A stretch of DNA of 64,000 nt from Alphaproteobacteria bacterium UBA6411 (GTDB lineage Bacteria > Pseudomonadota > Alphaproteobacteria > CAAGCB01 > CAG-977), in the NCBI GenBank assembly GCA_002438565.1, contig DJPN01000013.1:26514-90513 (forward strand). The letters are read 5' to 3'. The translations under genes were made by a program, and so were the position numbers. Each line of letters begins with the position of its first letter. Position 1 is the stretch's first letter. A model generated the notes under the pieces. It saw only the letters and a list, made by a program, of their open reading frames with translations, was not told where the DNA came from and did not search any database. Below, one piece after another: positions 41,310 through 50,033 of this stretch.

Positions 41310-41723
41310 ATGGCTGAACAATTCACAAATGAAGATTTGCTGGCTTTTACAACGGAAATCGTGTCTTCGCACGTTTCCAACAACACGCTGTCCGCCGAAG
41401 AGCTGCCGGCTTTGATTAAAAATGTTTACAAAGCTTTGGCGTCCCTCAATGTTGCGGAACAACAGCCCGTCGAAGAGGTTCGTCAGCCCGCCGTTGCCAT
41501 TAAAAAATCCGTTTTCCCCGACTATATTATTTGCTTGGAAGACGGCAAAAAGCTGAAAATGCTGAAGCGCCATTTGAAGACGGCGTACAACATGACGCCC
41601 GAAGAATACCGCGCGCGCTGGAATTTGCCCGCGGATTATCCTTTGGTTGCGCCGAATTACGCCGAACGCCGTTCCGATTTGGCCAAAAAAATCGGTTTGG
41701 GCAACCGCCGCAAAAAAGCTTGA
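41310..41723 (+). CDS. MucR/Ros family zinc-finger transcriptional regulator
   Basis: A 137-residue protein. The C-terminal DNA-binding region has CLEDGKKLKMLKRHLKTAY, the Ros/MucR finger, followed by MTPEEYRARWNLPADYPLVA and NYAERRSDLAKKIGLG. Here the second ligand pair is imperfect: Cys, then Asp and His, as in other Ros-like proteins lacking the canonical C2H2. The helical N-terminus mediates oligomerisation in MucR. In alphaproteobacteria MucR is an AT-DNA-binding, H-NS-like silencer of surface and virulence genes. Monocistronic, with AAGGAG. Confidence 0.93.
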   Translation: MAEQFTNEDLLAFTTEIVSSHVSNNTLSAEELPALIKNVYKALASLNVAEQQPVEEVRQPAVAIKKSVFPDYIICLEDGKKLKMLKRHLKTAYNMTPEEYRARWNLPADYPLVAPNYAERRSDLAKKIGLGNRRKKA

Positions 41724-41775
41724 CGCAAAACAGGAAAGGGGCGAAAGCCTCTTTCTTTTTACGGATTTCGGAAGA

Positions 41776-42216
41776 ATGAAAAACAAACCGTTTTGGGAAA
41801 CAAAAACGCTGGAACAGATGACTCACGAAGAATGGGAATCCGTTTGCGACGGCTGCGGCAAATGCTGTTTGGAAAAAGTCGTGTTTGAAGACGACGGCGA
41901 ATTGGCTTTTACCAATATCGCGTGCAAACTGCTTGACCCCGTGACGTGCCGCTGCCGCCATTACGCAAACAGGCAGGCTTTTGTTCCCGAATGTGTGCAA
42001 ATCCGCCCGCAGGACATCAAAGACATTTACTGGCTGCCGAAAACGTGCGCTTACCGCTTGCTGAACGAAGGCAAGCCTTTGCCGAAATGGCATCCGCTGA
42101 TTACGGGCGATCCGACCAGCGTGCACGCCGCCAAAATGTCCGCCGCGGGCAGAACCGTTCCCCCGAAGCCCGAAGAGGAATTCCAAGACTATATTGTGGA
42201 GTGGGACGATCTGTGA
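41776..42216 (+). CDS. YcgN/UPF0260 family Cys-rich protein
   Basis: A 146-residue protein with the family N-terminus (KPFWETKTLEQMTHEEWESV), the zinc/iron-type Cys motif CDGCGKCCLEK, TNIACKLLDPVTCRCRHYANR, and C-terminal WLPKTCAYRLL. UPF0260 is conserved in proteobacteria without known activity. The start at 41776 is an ATG preceded by GGAAGA; longer frames run into mucR. Its TGA overlaps the GTG of the next gene, so both are co-translated. Confidence 0.93.
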   Translation: MKNKPFWETKTLEQMTHEEWESVCDGCGKCCLEKVVFEDDGELAFTNIACKLLDPVTCRCRHYANRQAFVPECVQIRPQDIKDIYWLPKTCAYRLLNEGKPLPKWHPLITGDPTSVHAAKMSAAGRTVPPKPEEEFQDYIVEWDDL

Positions 42217-42905
42217 TTGTCTGGCATGCGGGCGAATCTTTTGAAATCGACGTGGAACGGTCGGCGCGCGCCAAACGGGTGCGGCTGAAAATCGACCGCA
42301 TGAACCGCCGCGCCGTTTTGGTTTTGCCCGCGCGAACAGCTGAAAAAACGGGTTTGAGCTTTGCCCAAAGCAAAGCGGATTGGATAGCGGCGCAGCTGAA
42401 CGCTTTGCCCGCGCCCAAAGTGTTTTGCGACGGCATGTCCTTTTCATTTTTGGGCGAAGACGTCGTGCTTCATCATTCCCCGAACGCAAAACGCGGCGTA
42501 TGGCAGGCCGACGGCGTGATTTGGGTGTCGGGACAAAGCGAGCATCTGCCCCGCCGTGTCGCCGATTTTTTAAAAACGTCTTTTTGTTCCTATGCGCAGG
42601 CAAAAGTGTTGGAAATCGCGGCGGCTTTGCAGGTCAAACCGACAAAAGTCGCCGTTCGCGATACGGTTTCGCGATGGGGCAGCTGCAACCGCGCGGGGCA
42701 TATATCGCTGTCGTGGCGGCTGGGGTTTGCGCCGCTGTATGTTGCGGATTACGTTATCGCGCACGAAGTTTCGCATTTGAAGCAAATGAATCATTCGCCC
42801 GCTTTTTGGAAAACGGTTGCGGATGTGTATCCCGAATTCGCCGCGGCGGAACGCTGGCTGAAGAAAAACGCTGCGTATTTATACAGTTTTACCACAGTCC
42901 TTTAG
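42213..42905 (+). CDS. YgjP-like metal-dependent hydrolase (DUF45/WLM)
   Basis: A 230-residue protein of the YgjP/SprT-like family. The zinc motif is HEVSHLKQMNHSPAFW (HExxH with a third His), preceded by DTVSRWGSCN and ISLSWRLGFAP. E. coli YgjP was reported to have UTP pyrophosphatase activity; general peptidase function has not been shown. GTG start overlapping the ycgN stop. The end overlaps anmK, convergent, by 17 bp. Confidence 0.9.
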   Translation: MIVWHAGESFEIDVERSARAKRVRLKIDRMNRRAVLVLPARTAEKTGLSFAQSKADWIAAQLNALPAPKVFCDGMSFSFLGEDVVLHHSPNAKRGVWQADGVIWVSGQSEHLPRRVADFLKTSFCSYAQAKVLEIAAALQVKPTKVAVRDTVSRWGSCNRAGHISLSWRLGFAPLYVADYVIAHEVSHLKQMNHSPAFWKTVADVYPEFAAAERWLKKNAAYLYSFTTVL

Positions 42906-44175
42906 CCGCGCGGCTGACCTTTTTGTCCCAAAGGTCGGGCGTTTTCAAATAAGCGGAAATCAAATACTCTTTTTTTGTTGCAGGCAGGCAAAAAATCCCC
43001 GCGACGGTCGGCGATTTGCATCCCGTTGTCGCAGGGAAAGTAAACGGCCGTCCGACGATTTTGCTGTATGCCGCGTCGGCGAAAATCCGCGCCTCCATAT
43101 ACGTTCCGCTGTAGCCGTAGTTTTCGGACGGGGCGAAAACTGGCGGCTGGGCAAAGCGCGCGCGGATTTGGGCGAATAAATCGCGGTGGCAGGGCAGAAC
43201 GAAGCCCGTTCCGTTCAGTAAAGCCTTGAAATCAGAAACGCACAGCGGATTTTTCCATCCGCCGCCGAACGTTAAAAAAGCCTGCGGCATCGGGACGGTT
43301 TCGGGAATAAAGGACAGCGTGTGAAAAAACGCATACGCGCTTAAATACTCGACGGTTCTCAGCGTATCCGCGAACGGATAGGGCGAATCCGGCAGGACAT
43401 ACCACGACGGGTCGGACGATTTCGGCGGTTTGCGCGTGTAAAAGTTTTCGCCCGATTTCGTTATTGCGGCGGTATCGAAAAGTGTTTGCAGAAAATCGGG
43501 GCGGAGTTGTCCCGTTTGCCCGAATTGTCCGTCTTTGTCGCACGGAACGCCCTTGTATTCGCGCGTCAGTTTGTCGGCAAAGTGGTTGAACGCGCCGACG
43601 TCCCAGCCCAGTACCGTATCGCTCGCGATGACGGCGATGTTGCCCGTGTTTCCCGCGTTGCAAAACGCCGCGCAGTCAAAGCCTTTGTCCCGTAAATCGG
43701 CGGCGATGTGCTCATTGTGCGCGGGGGCGAGCGGCGCGCCTTCTCCTCCGTTCATCATGTCGTCGGAACGAAAATCGTAAATTACGGGAATATCCGTTAA
43801 ATCCGCCAGTTTTTGCGCATCAAAAATCTGCAGAGTGTACGGTTTTTCCCCGTTGGCGACGCTTGGGGGGCAGTGGTCGCACGTCTGTCCGTGCAGTCCG
43901 ACGGCAATAACGTCGGGCTGTTTTATCGCATTGACGGCTTCGGCGACCAAAGCGGTATAACGGTCGAGAATGTCGGCAAAAAACGGGCTGTTTTCAAATT
44001 CGGAAACGGCTTTGTCCTTGACAAAAGCGCGGAATGTCAGCAAATCGCGCGTCAAATCGGTCGGGAAAGGCAGGGATACGGCGTCAATGTCCGTGATTTT
44101 ATTGCTCGAAAAATCGGTCAAAACGGCATCAACACCGTCCAAAGAATTGCCCGTCATCACGCCGATTGTTTTCAT
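42889..44175 (-). CDS. anmK: Anhydro-N-acetylmuramic acid kinase
   Basis: A 428-residue sugar kinase of the ASKHA fold that turns 1,6-anhydroMurNAc from peptidoglycan turnover into MurNAc-6-P. MKTIGVMTGNSLDGVDAVLTD is the near-invariant N-terminus; LHGQTCDHCPPS, AFCNAGNTGNIAVIA and LTFGGGWKNPL are further motifs. It is longer than most AnmK proteins (~370 aa), mostly through loops. In context it supports cell-wall recycling. Convergent with the YgjP-like gene and divergent from the acidic protein. Confidence 0.9.
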   Translation of the reverse strand: MKTIGVMTGNSLDGVDAVLTDFSSNKITDIDAVSLPFPTDLTRDLLTFRAFVKDKAVSEFENSPFFADILDRYTALVAEAVNAIKQPDVIAVGLHGQTCDHCPPSVANGEKPYTLQIFDAQKLADLTDIPVIYDFRSDDMMNGGEGAPLAPAHNEHIAADLRDKGFDCAAFCNAGNTGNIAVIASDTVLGWDVGAFNHFADKLTREYKGVPCDKDGQFGQTGQLRPDFLQTLFDTAAITKSGENFYTRKPPKSSDPSWYVLPDSPYPFADTLRTVEYLSAYAFFHTLSFIPETVPMPQAFLTFGGGWKNPLCVSDFKALLNGTGFVLPCHRDLFAQIRARFAQPPVFAPSENYGYSGTYMEARIFADAAYSKIVGRPFTFPATTGCKSPTVAGIFCLPATKKEYLISAYLKTPDLWDKKVSRAAKGLW

Positions 44176-44263
44176 TGTGTCCGCCTTTGCCGTTTAGACA
44201 AAAAATTCTTTCCAAAATCGGAAATCTCTGTCATACTACGACAAAAGTAATAAAGGTGTCTTA

Positions 44264-44623
44264 ATGTCTACACAAGAAGAATTGGAAGCGGAACGCTTTA
44301 TTCACCGCGGGATGCAGTATTTGAAAGCGACATTTCCCGACGAAACGGCGAAGCTGGATGACGATGCTTTGAAAAACAAGCTGATTGACGGCTGTCAATT
44401 CGCGCTGGCGCATGGTTTTGAAACCGAAGCGGATGTCATGCTGCTGGTCGATTTCCTGTGGCGGCTGCCCGACGACGCTTTGGAAAGCCCCGATTATGAA
44501 TGGATGGGCGAAATTTTGTCGTCGGACGATATGGACAACGAAATGAAAATCGACGCGCTTCACAACGCTTTTGCGATTACGACCGCGGTCAAAGAGGACG
44601 AATCCGATGGAAAAAAATTGTAA
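44264..44623 (+). CDS. Small acidic protein of unknown function
   Basis: A 119-residue, strongly acidic, helical protein (for example DDALKNKLIDGCQFALAHGF, then LLVDFLWRLPDDALESPDYEW). No membrane segment. The start ATG has TAAAGG. It overlaps the next gene's start by 17 bp. The size, acidity and place directly before a papain-like hydrolase would suit an immunity protein or chaperone, but I do not recognise the family. Confidence 0.68.
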   Translation: MSTQEELEAERFIHRGMQYLKATFPDETAKLDDDALKNKLIDGCQFALAHGFETEADVMLLVDFLWRLPDDALESPDYEWMGEILSSDDMDNEMKIDALHNAFAITTAVKEDESDGKKL

Positions 44624-45293
44624 GGCGACGATTTATTCCGAATCCCCCGATTTGATGATTCCGCGCCGTTTGAAGCATGCGATTATGCCCCGCAATCCCG
44701 AAGAGTTGGGAACGGCGGTCGGGCATGTTTTTTTTGGCATTACGGACAAAAACGGCGTTGAAAAGGTATACGGCCTGCACGCCGTCTGCGCGATGGTCGG
44801 CAACGAAAACGTCGAGGAAAAAGACCGCTTGGGGTCGGTGTTTTCCTCTAAAAAAGTAGCGGGCGCGGTTGTTGATGATTCCAAAGAACCCTATGACGAC
44901 AAGCTGGTTTACAATATCACGGAATCGCAATACAAAAAAATCGAATCGTATGCGGAAGCCGCCAAAGCCAACCCGCCGAAGTACAATATTCTGTCCAACA
45001 ACTGCGTGTGCTTTACCTATAAAGCGCTGAAACAGGCGGATTTGAACCTGCCTCCGCAGCTGCCCGTGTATTCGCCCGCGATGACGTGTTTGGGCATCCG
45101 CGTGTTGGACAAGGCGCAGAAAATCAGGAAAACTTTGGGCAAAGCGACCGCCGCGATACTGAAGCGGTTTTCCCCGACGCGCAAGCTGTCGGCCAAAATT
45201 CTGGATGATATGCGCCGCAAGCCGTCCATGGAGGGACACGGCGTTTCTTCCGTCGTTCAGTTATTGAAGACTCTAAAAAAGAAAGCGCGCTGA
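44607..45293 (+). CDS. NlpC/P60- or LRAT-like papain-fold hydrolase
   Basis: A 228-residue protein. GTAVGHVFFGITDKNGV holds a His, and NILSNNCVCFTYKAL holds an Asn-Cys pair, about 92 residues apart. This is the His-then-Cys order of permuted NlpC/P60-LRAT-like hydrolases that cut amide or ester bonds. The C-terminal ~60 residues are basic and helical (KAQKIRKTLGKATAAILKRF). No signal peptide. The start at 44607 follows AAAGAGGA. Overlaps the acidic protein gene. Possible roles are peptidoglycan or lipid hydrolysis; fold assignment is by motif only. Confidence 0.55.
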   Translation: MEKNCKATIYSESPDLMIPRRLKHAIMPRNPEELGTAVGHVFFGITDKNGVEKVYGLHAVCAMVGNENVEEKDRLGSVFSSKKVAGAVVDDSKEPYDDKLVYNITESQYKKIESYAEAAKANPPKYNILSNNCVCFTYKALKQADLNLPPQLPVYSPAMTCLGIRVLDKAQKIRKTLGKATAAILKRFSPTRKLSAKILDDMRRKPSMEGHGVSSVVQLLKTLKKKAR

Positions 45294-45294
45294 G

Positions 45295-46284
45295 TTATTC
45301 CGCTTTAAACGGGCGGGCGAACAGGGTTGCGATAACGTCGTCGACCGTTGCGCCGTCGTTCATGATGCGCGCCAATCCTTCACAAATCGGCATTTCGACG
45401 CCAACCGCGGCGGCGCGTTCCAAAACAGCGGAGGCGGTGAACACGCCCTCGGCAACCGTTTTCTTTTCCGCCAGAATGTCCTTTAAGGCGCGGCCTTTGC
45501 CCAGTTCCAGCCCGACGGTGAAGTTGCGCGACTGCGTGCTGTTTGCGGTTAAAACCAAATCGCCCAAGCCGGCCAGTCCCATCAATGTTTGCGGGTTGCC
45601 GCCCAAAGCGACCGCCAGTCTGGAGATTTCGGCCAATCCGCGCGTAATCAAAGCGGCGCGCGCGTTGTCGCCAAGCTGTTTGCCCGCGACGATGCCCGCG
45701 GCAATCGCCATGACGTTTTTGACCGCGCCGCCGATTTGGACGCTGACGACGTCGGGCGTGTAATAGGGGCGGAACGTCGACGTGCCAAGCGTTTCAACCA
45801 GCTTTTTGCCCAATGCTTCATCCGCGCAGGCAAGGGTGACCAGCGTCGGTTTTTCCAAAGCGACTTCTTCGGCAAATGTGGGACCCGACAACAGGGCAAG
45901 CGGGGCTTGCGGCAAAGTTTCGGCCAGCATTTCACTCATCAGTTCGCCCGTTTTCTGTTCAATGCCTTTGGCGCACACGACGGCGGGCAGACCTTGCGGC
46001 CAAACGCCGCTCAGCTGTTTGCAGGTTGAACGCAGAAATTGCGCGGGGACGGTCAGCAACACCGCTTCCGCATCGTCCAAGCAGGCGTTCAAATCGTTTG
46101 TCGCGGTGATTTTTTCGTTCAGCAAAACGTCGGGCAGGTAAAGCGTGTTGCGGTGCTGTCCGTTAATTGCGCCGACCAGTTCGGGTTCGCGCACCCAAAT
46201 TGTTACGGAATCAACGTTTTTCGACGCCGTTTGCGCCAACGCCGTTCCCCATGCGCCCGCGCCGATTACCGTGATTTTGTTCAT
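45295..46284 (-). CDS. gpsA: Glycerol-3-phosphate dehydrogenase [NAD(P)+]
   Basis: A 329-residue cytoplasmic enzyme making sn-glycerol 3-phosphate for phospholipids. KITVIGAGAWGTALAQTAS is the Rossmann loop; SGPTFAEEVA, GGAVKNVMAIAAGIVAG (with the catalytic Lys) and LAGLGDLVLTANSTQSRN are GpsA motifs. The gene follows tsaD by 16 bp; tsaD-gpsA is a conserved order in alphaproteobacteria. Start ATG at 46284. Confidence 0.97.
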   Translation of the reverse strand: MNKITVIGAGAWGTALAQTASKNVDSVTIWVREPELVGAINGQHRNTLYLPDVLLNEKITATNDLNACLDDAEAVLLTVPAQFLRSTCKQLSGVWPQGLPAVVCAKGIEQKTGELMSEMLAETLPQAPLALLSGPTFAEEVALEKPTLVTLACADEALGKKLVETLGTSTFRPYYTPDVVSVQIGGAVKNVMAIAAGIVAGKQLGDNARAALITRGLAEISRLAVALGGNPQTLMGLAGLGDLVLTANSTQSRNFTVGLELGKGRALKDILAEKKTVAEGVFTASAVLERAAAVGVEMPICEGLARIMNDGATVDDVIATLFARPFKAE

Positions 46285-46300
46285 TGCAAAAGCTCCCTTT

Positions 46301-47332
46301 TCATCGTTTGGCGGCGGGGTCCAAAGGCCACCGCGGTCTGGGGCTGAAATCCAAAGAATCGGACAGTCCCAGCAGGTGATGTTCCATTCCCGCCCACGCG
46401 ACCATCGCGCCGTTGTCCGTACACAGTTTCAACGGCGGCGCGGCAAACGTCAATTTATATTTTTGCGACAGTTTTTCCAACGCCCCGCGCAAAGCCTGAT
46501 TCGCCGCGACTCCGCCCGCAACGACCAGATGCGTTCCCTGCGGATAGTCGCGTTTGAAAATCTTGATTCCGTTTTTCAGGCGCGAACAAAGCGAATCCAG
46601 AACGGCGGCTTGAAAACTGGCGCACAAATCGGCTTTGTCCCGTTCCGTCATCGGGGCGTCGCCGAACGATTCGACTACGCGGCGCACCGCCGTTTTCAGT
46701 CCCGAAAATGACAAATCGCATCCCGCTTTGCCGACCATCGGACGCGGCAAATCAAACCGCTTCGGATTGCCGTTTTGGGCGTATGCTTCGACTTTGGGGC
46801 CGCCGGGGTATCCCAATCCCATCATTTTGGCGGCTTTGTCGAACGCTTCGCCCGCCGCGTCGTCAATTGTCGCGCCCAGCCGTTTGAACTTGCCGACGCC
46901 TTCGGCGACCAGGATTTGGCAATGCCCGCCCGAAGTCAGCAGCAGCAGATAGGGAAACGGCACGTTCTGCCCCAAACGGGCGGTCAAAGCGTGCGCTTCC
47001 AAGTGGTTGACGGCAATAAAGGGAATGTTGTGCACGGCGGCAATCGCTTTGGCGGTCATCACGCCGACAATCACGCCGCCGATCAGCCCCGGTCCCGCCG
47101 AAGCCGCCACGGCGTCAAGGTCTTTGAACCCGACATTCGCTTTGTCAAGCGCTTCGGTCACGATGGACGTGATTTTTTCCAAATGGGCGCGCGCCGCGAT
47201 TTCGGGCACGACGCCGCCGAACGAAACGTGTTCGGGCTGGGAAAAGACAACCGAAGACAGCAGGGTTTTGTTTTCATCGACAACCGCCGCCGCCGTTTCG
47301 TCGCAACTGGATTCGATTCCTAAAACAAGCAT
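46301..47332 (-). CDS. tsaD: tRNA N6-threonylcarbamoyladenosine transferase TsaD
   Basis: A 343-residue ASKHA-fold enzyme, with VLGIESSCDETAAAVVD, the metal motif HLEAHALTAR, TSGGHCQILV, GVAANQALRG and CTDNGAMVAWAG. It transfers the threonylcarbamoyl group to A37 of ANN-decoding tRNAs with TsaB and TsaE. First gene of tsaD-gpsA, divergent from the HemX-like gene. In most alphaproteobacteria hemC is the neighbour here. Confidence 0.97.
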   Translation of the reverse strand: MLVLGIESSCDETAAAVVDENKTLLSSVVFSQPEHVSFGGVVPEIAARAHLEKITSIVTEALDKANVGFKDLDAVAASAGPGLIGGVIVGVMTAKAIAAVHNIPFIAVNHLEAHALTARLGQNVPFPYLLLLTSGGHCQILVAEGVGKFKRLGATIDDAAGEAFDKAAKMMGLGYPGGPKVEAYAQNGNPKRFDLPRPMVGKAGCDLSFSGLKTAVRRVVESFGDAPMTERDKADLCASFQAAVLDSLCSRLKNGIKIFKRDYPQGTHLVVAGGVAANQALRGALEKLSQKYKLTFAAPPLKLCTDNGAMVAWAGMEHHLLGLSDSLDFSPRPRWPLDPAAKR

Positions 47333-47414
47333 TTTGTTTCCTCGAATATAAAATTATTCTACCCATACTCGGAAAAAATGGTAAAATCCAGTAGATTTAA
47401 TCAAGGAGGCTTTC

Positions 47415-48692
47415 ATGGAACCCGAAAAAATCAACGAAAACGCTGAAGAAACCGCAGAAAACAAAGACCCCGAAACGGTCGAAGAAAATTCAGCTCTTCC
47501 CTCGAAAAAAAGCCGCGCGGGCAAAATCGCCGCTTTGATTTTGGTCGTTGCCGCCGTGGCGGCCGCTTTTTCCGTTCCCGAAAGCCGCGAAAAAATCATC
47601 ACGGCGGTAAAAGAAACGGCCGCAAAATTGAAAAGTCCCGATGCGGGAACGGCGGTTGTTTTGCCGATGCCCATCGAAAACGCACGCCCTGTCGTGGTTG
47701 AGCCGATACCTGCTGCCGATGTTCAGCCGATCCCCGTTGTTGCGCAGGGCATTGACGCCCGGTTGGAACAGCTGGAAAACGCGCGCGATTTTGAACATGC
47801 GGAACAAATCGTTTCTTCCGCCGATCCTGCCGCGAAACTGTCCGCCGAAGCGAAATACGACGCTTTGCAGCAGCAGGTGAAAACACTGGAAAGCCGCTTG
47901 GAAATGCTGGAAAGCGAAACGGATCACAAAATCGGCGAAGTGCGCAAAGCCATTCCGAACACGGGATTGATGGAAGACAGCCTGCGCCGCTTGATTGCCA
48001 AAGGCGACACGCAGTCCGATTTGCTGGTCAAACTGACGGAACGCACTGAAAATATCGAAAAAAACAAAGCGGACGCGTCTTTTGTGCTGAGCCTTGACAG
48101 CCGTATGATTGCCGCCGAACGGAAATTGCGGGCTTCCAACAGCGAAAAAGAACGCGCGGGGGCTTTGCTGCTGGCGATTTACCAGATGCGCGACGCCATC
48201 GCCCGCGGGCAGAAATTCCCTGTTGAGCAGCAGGCGGCGCGGGCGCTGGCTTCTTTCAACAAGCCGCTGGAAGCCAAACTGAACCAGCTGACGCCGTTTG
48301 CGGAACAGGGGGTTTGGACGCAGAGCGCGTTGGAACAGACTTTCGATGCTTTTGCCGACGAAGCTGTTTTGGCCGAAAAAAGCGGGCAAAAGAGCGATTG
48401 GTTTCACCGCGCGCTGGATAAACTGCGCGAACAGGTGATTATCCGCCGCGTGGATGCCCCCGCGGAAGATTTGTCGACCCAAGCCGTTTTGGCGCGGGCG
48501 GGGCAGGCGGTTGCGCGCGGCGATTTGATGCTGGCCGTTATTCAAATGAAACCGTTGAAAGGCGTTGCCGCAGACAAAATGGCGCCGTGGATTTCATCCG
48601 CCGAAAAAACGCTGTATGTCAGAAAAAACATCAACGAATCTTTGGCCGCGGTGCTGGGCTTGATTTACGCGCAACAGGGGGATGACGAATGA
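47415..48692 (+). CDS. Mitofilin/HemX-like inner-membrane protein
   Basis: A 425-residue protein. A Glu-rich cytoplasmic tail (1-33) precedes one TM helix (37-53), then a long helical, coiled-coil periplasmic part (LQQQVKTLESRLEMLESE near residue 160), ending in a helical domain that suits the COG4223/mitofilin family of alphaproteobacteria. This family includes the bacterial homologue of the Mic60 crista protein. AAGGAGG precedes the ATG. Its stop overlaps the HemY start by 4 bp. No enzymatic motif. Confidence 0.82.
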   Translation: MEPEKINENAEETAENKDPETVEENSALPSKKSRAGKIAALILVVAAVAAAFSVPESREKIITAVKETAAKLKSPDAGTAVVLPMPIENARPVVVEPIPAADVQPIPVVAQGIDARLEQLENARDFEHAEQIVSSADPAAKLSAEAKYDALQQQVKTLESRLEMLESETDHKIGEVRKAIPNTGLMEDSLRRLIAKGDTQSDLLVKLTERTENIEKNKADASFVLSLDSRMIAAERKLRASNSEKERAGALLLAIYQMRDAIARGQKFPVEQQAARALASFNKPLEAKLNQLTPFAEQGVWTQSALEQTFDAFADEAVLAEKSGQKSDWFHRALDKLREQVIIRRVDAPAEDLSTQAVLARAGQAVARGDLMLAVIQMKPLKGVAADKMAPWISSAEKTLYVRKNINESLAAVLGLIYAQQGDDE

Positions 48693-49993
48693 TTAAAATC
48701 GTATGGAATGCCGTTGTACTGGGAATTATCGCTTTAAGCGCGGCGTGGCTGTCAAACAATCCCGGTTCGGTGCAAATGGAATGGCTGGGGTGGCGCGTGC
48801 AGACCTCCGTTGCCGTTGTTATTGGCGTTTTTATCGTATGTTACGCGGTGTTTTACGCTTTTTTGGCAAAACCGCTGCTGTTGTTGAAAAACAAAATCCT
48901 GTACTGGGCGCGGGCTGATTTGCGCGCCGAAAAAATGGCAAAAGCGAAAATCGGCCGCGAAGTCGACCGCTATACGCTGTTGGGCAAAGGGCTGACGGCT
49001 TTGGCGGCGGGCGATGTGGAAACGGCGAAAAAACTGCAAAAAGACATTGTCAAAAAATTTTCGGATGACGAGGCCAAAACTTTGGTTTTTGACGCGCAGT
49101 TGGCGGAAGCGCAAAACGATAAGGCCAAAGCCATGGAACTGTACGCCAAATTGGCGGAAGCGCCCGATACGCGGCTGTTGGGCATGCGCGGGAAAATCCG
49201 TTTGTTCCGTTTGAACGGCGCGCCCGAAAAAGCGTTGAAAGCCTGTGAAGAACTGCTGGCGGAAAAAAATCCGATGCCGTGGGTGCTGACCGAAGCGTTT
49301 GAACTGCAGGTGCAGGAAAAACAGTGGGATAAGGCTGTCGCCACGTTGGAAAAAGCGTATAAAACGGATTCGTTTGATAAAAAAACGTTCAAGCATTTGA
49401 AAGCGTCCGTTTTGTTGGAACAGGCGGCGGGAACGAACGACGCCGCTGAAAAGGAACGGCTGATTTTGGAAGCCGGAGAAACCGACGATTCGTTGATTCA
49501 AGCCGTTTTGTCCGCCGCCGCGCTGAACGCCGAAAAAGGCGAAATCCGCAAAGCCCGCAAACAGCTGTGCAAATTGTGGAAATCCGCGCCGTGCTGGGCG
49601 GTGTATGAAGCATATCAAGCTTTGACGCCGGAAAAGCCCGCATTGGATGCGGTGACCGATTTGCAGGAACTGCTGGATGAAAACAAAGACGCCGAAATCA
49701 ATGCGTTGGTAAAGGCGGACGCGTCATTGAAAGCGCGGCTGTGGGGGCAGGCGAAAGGGCTGTTGGAAAAATATCTGGCGGTCAAGCCCGATTCCAAACG
49801 CGCTTTGCTGATGATGGCGGAAATCGCCGCCGCCAACCGCGATGAAAAAGCGGCGGTTGAATACGGCGAAAAAGCCGCCGTTGCCGAACCGGAGCCGATG
49901 TATGTTTGTTCCGTTTGCAAAACTCCGCTGAACGAATGGCACACGGCTTGCCCGATTTGCCATACTTTGGGAACGATGAGCGTCAAGCTTTGA
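48689..49993 (+). CDS. hemY: HemY-like TPR membrane protein
   Basis: A 434-residue protein. Two N-terminal TM helices (about 4-21 and 41-59) frame the HemY_N pattern NNPGSVQMEWLGWRVQTSV. A string of TPR-like helices follows (AKAMELYAKLAEAPDTR, ALLMMAEIAAANRDE). The C-terminal CSVCKTPLNEWHTACPICHT is a zinc-ribbon-like four-Cys site found in alphaproteobacterial HemY. The name reflects operon history; a catalytic role in heme synthesis is unproven. Coupled to the mitofilin-like gene. Confidence 0.9.
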   Translation: MIKIVWNAVVLGIIALSAAWLSNNPGSVQMEWLGWRVQTSVAVVIGVFIVCYAVFYAFLAKPLLLLKNKILYWARADLRAEKMAKAKIGREVDRYTLLGKGLTALAAGDVETAKKLQKDIVKKFSDDEAKTLVFDAQLAEAQNDKAKAMELYAKLAEAPDTRLLGMRGKIRLFRLNGAPEKALKACEELLAEKNPMPWVLTEAFELQVQEKQWDKAVATLEKAYKTDSFDKKTFKHLKASVLLEQAAGTNDAAEKERLILEAGETDDSLIQAVLSAAALNAEKGEIRKARKQLCKLWKSAPCWAVYEAYQALTPEKPALDAVTDLQELLDENKDAEINALVKADASLKARLWGQAKGLLEKYLAVKPDSKRALLMMAEIAAANRDEKAAVEYGEKAAVAEPEPMYVCSVCKTPLNEWHTACPICHTLGTMSVKL

Positions 49994-50001
49994 GTTAGAA
50001 A

Positions 50002-50033
50002 AAGAAACCCCGCGTTTTATGCGGGGTTTCTTT
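50002..50033. terminator. Bidirectional terminator between hemY and the ABC-F gene
   Basis: Stem AAAGAAACCCCGC, loop GTTTTAT, GCGGGGTTTCTTT, with A/T runs on both sides, between two convergent genes. Confidence 0.88.
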
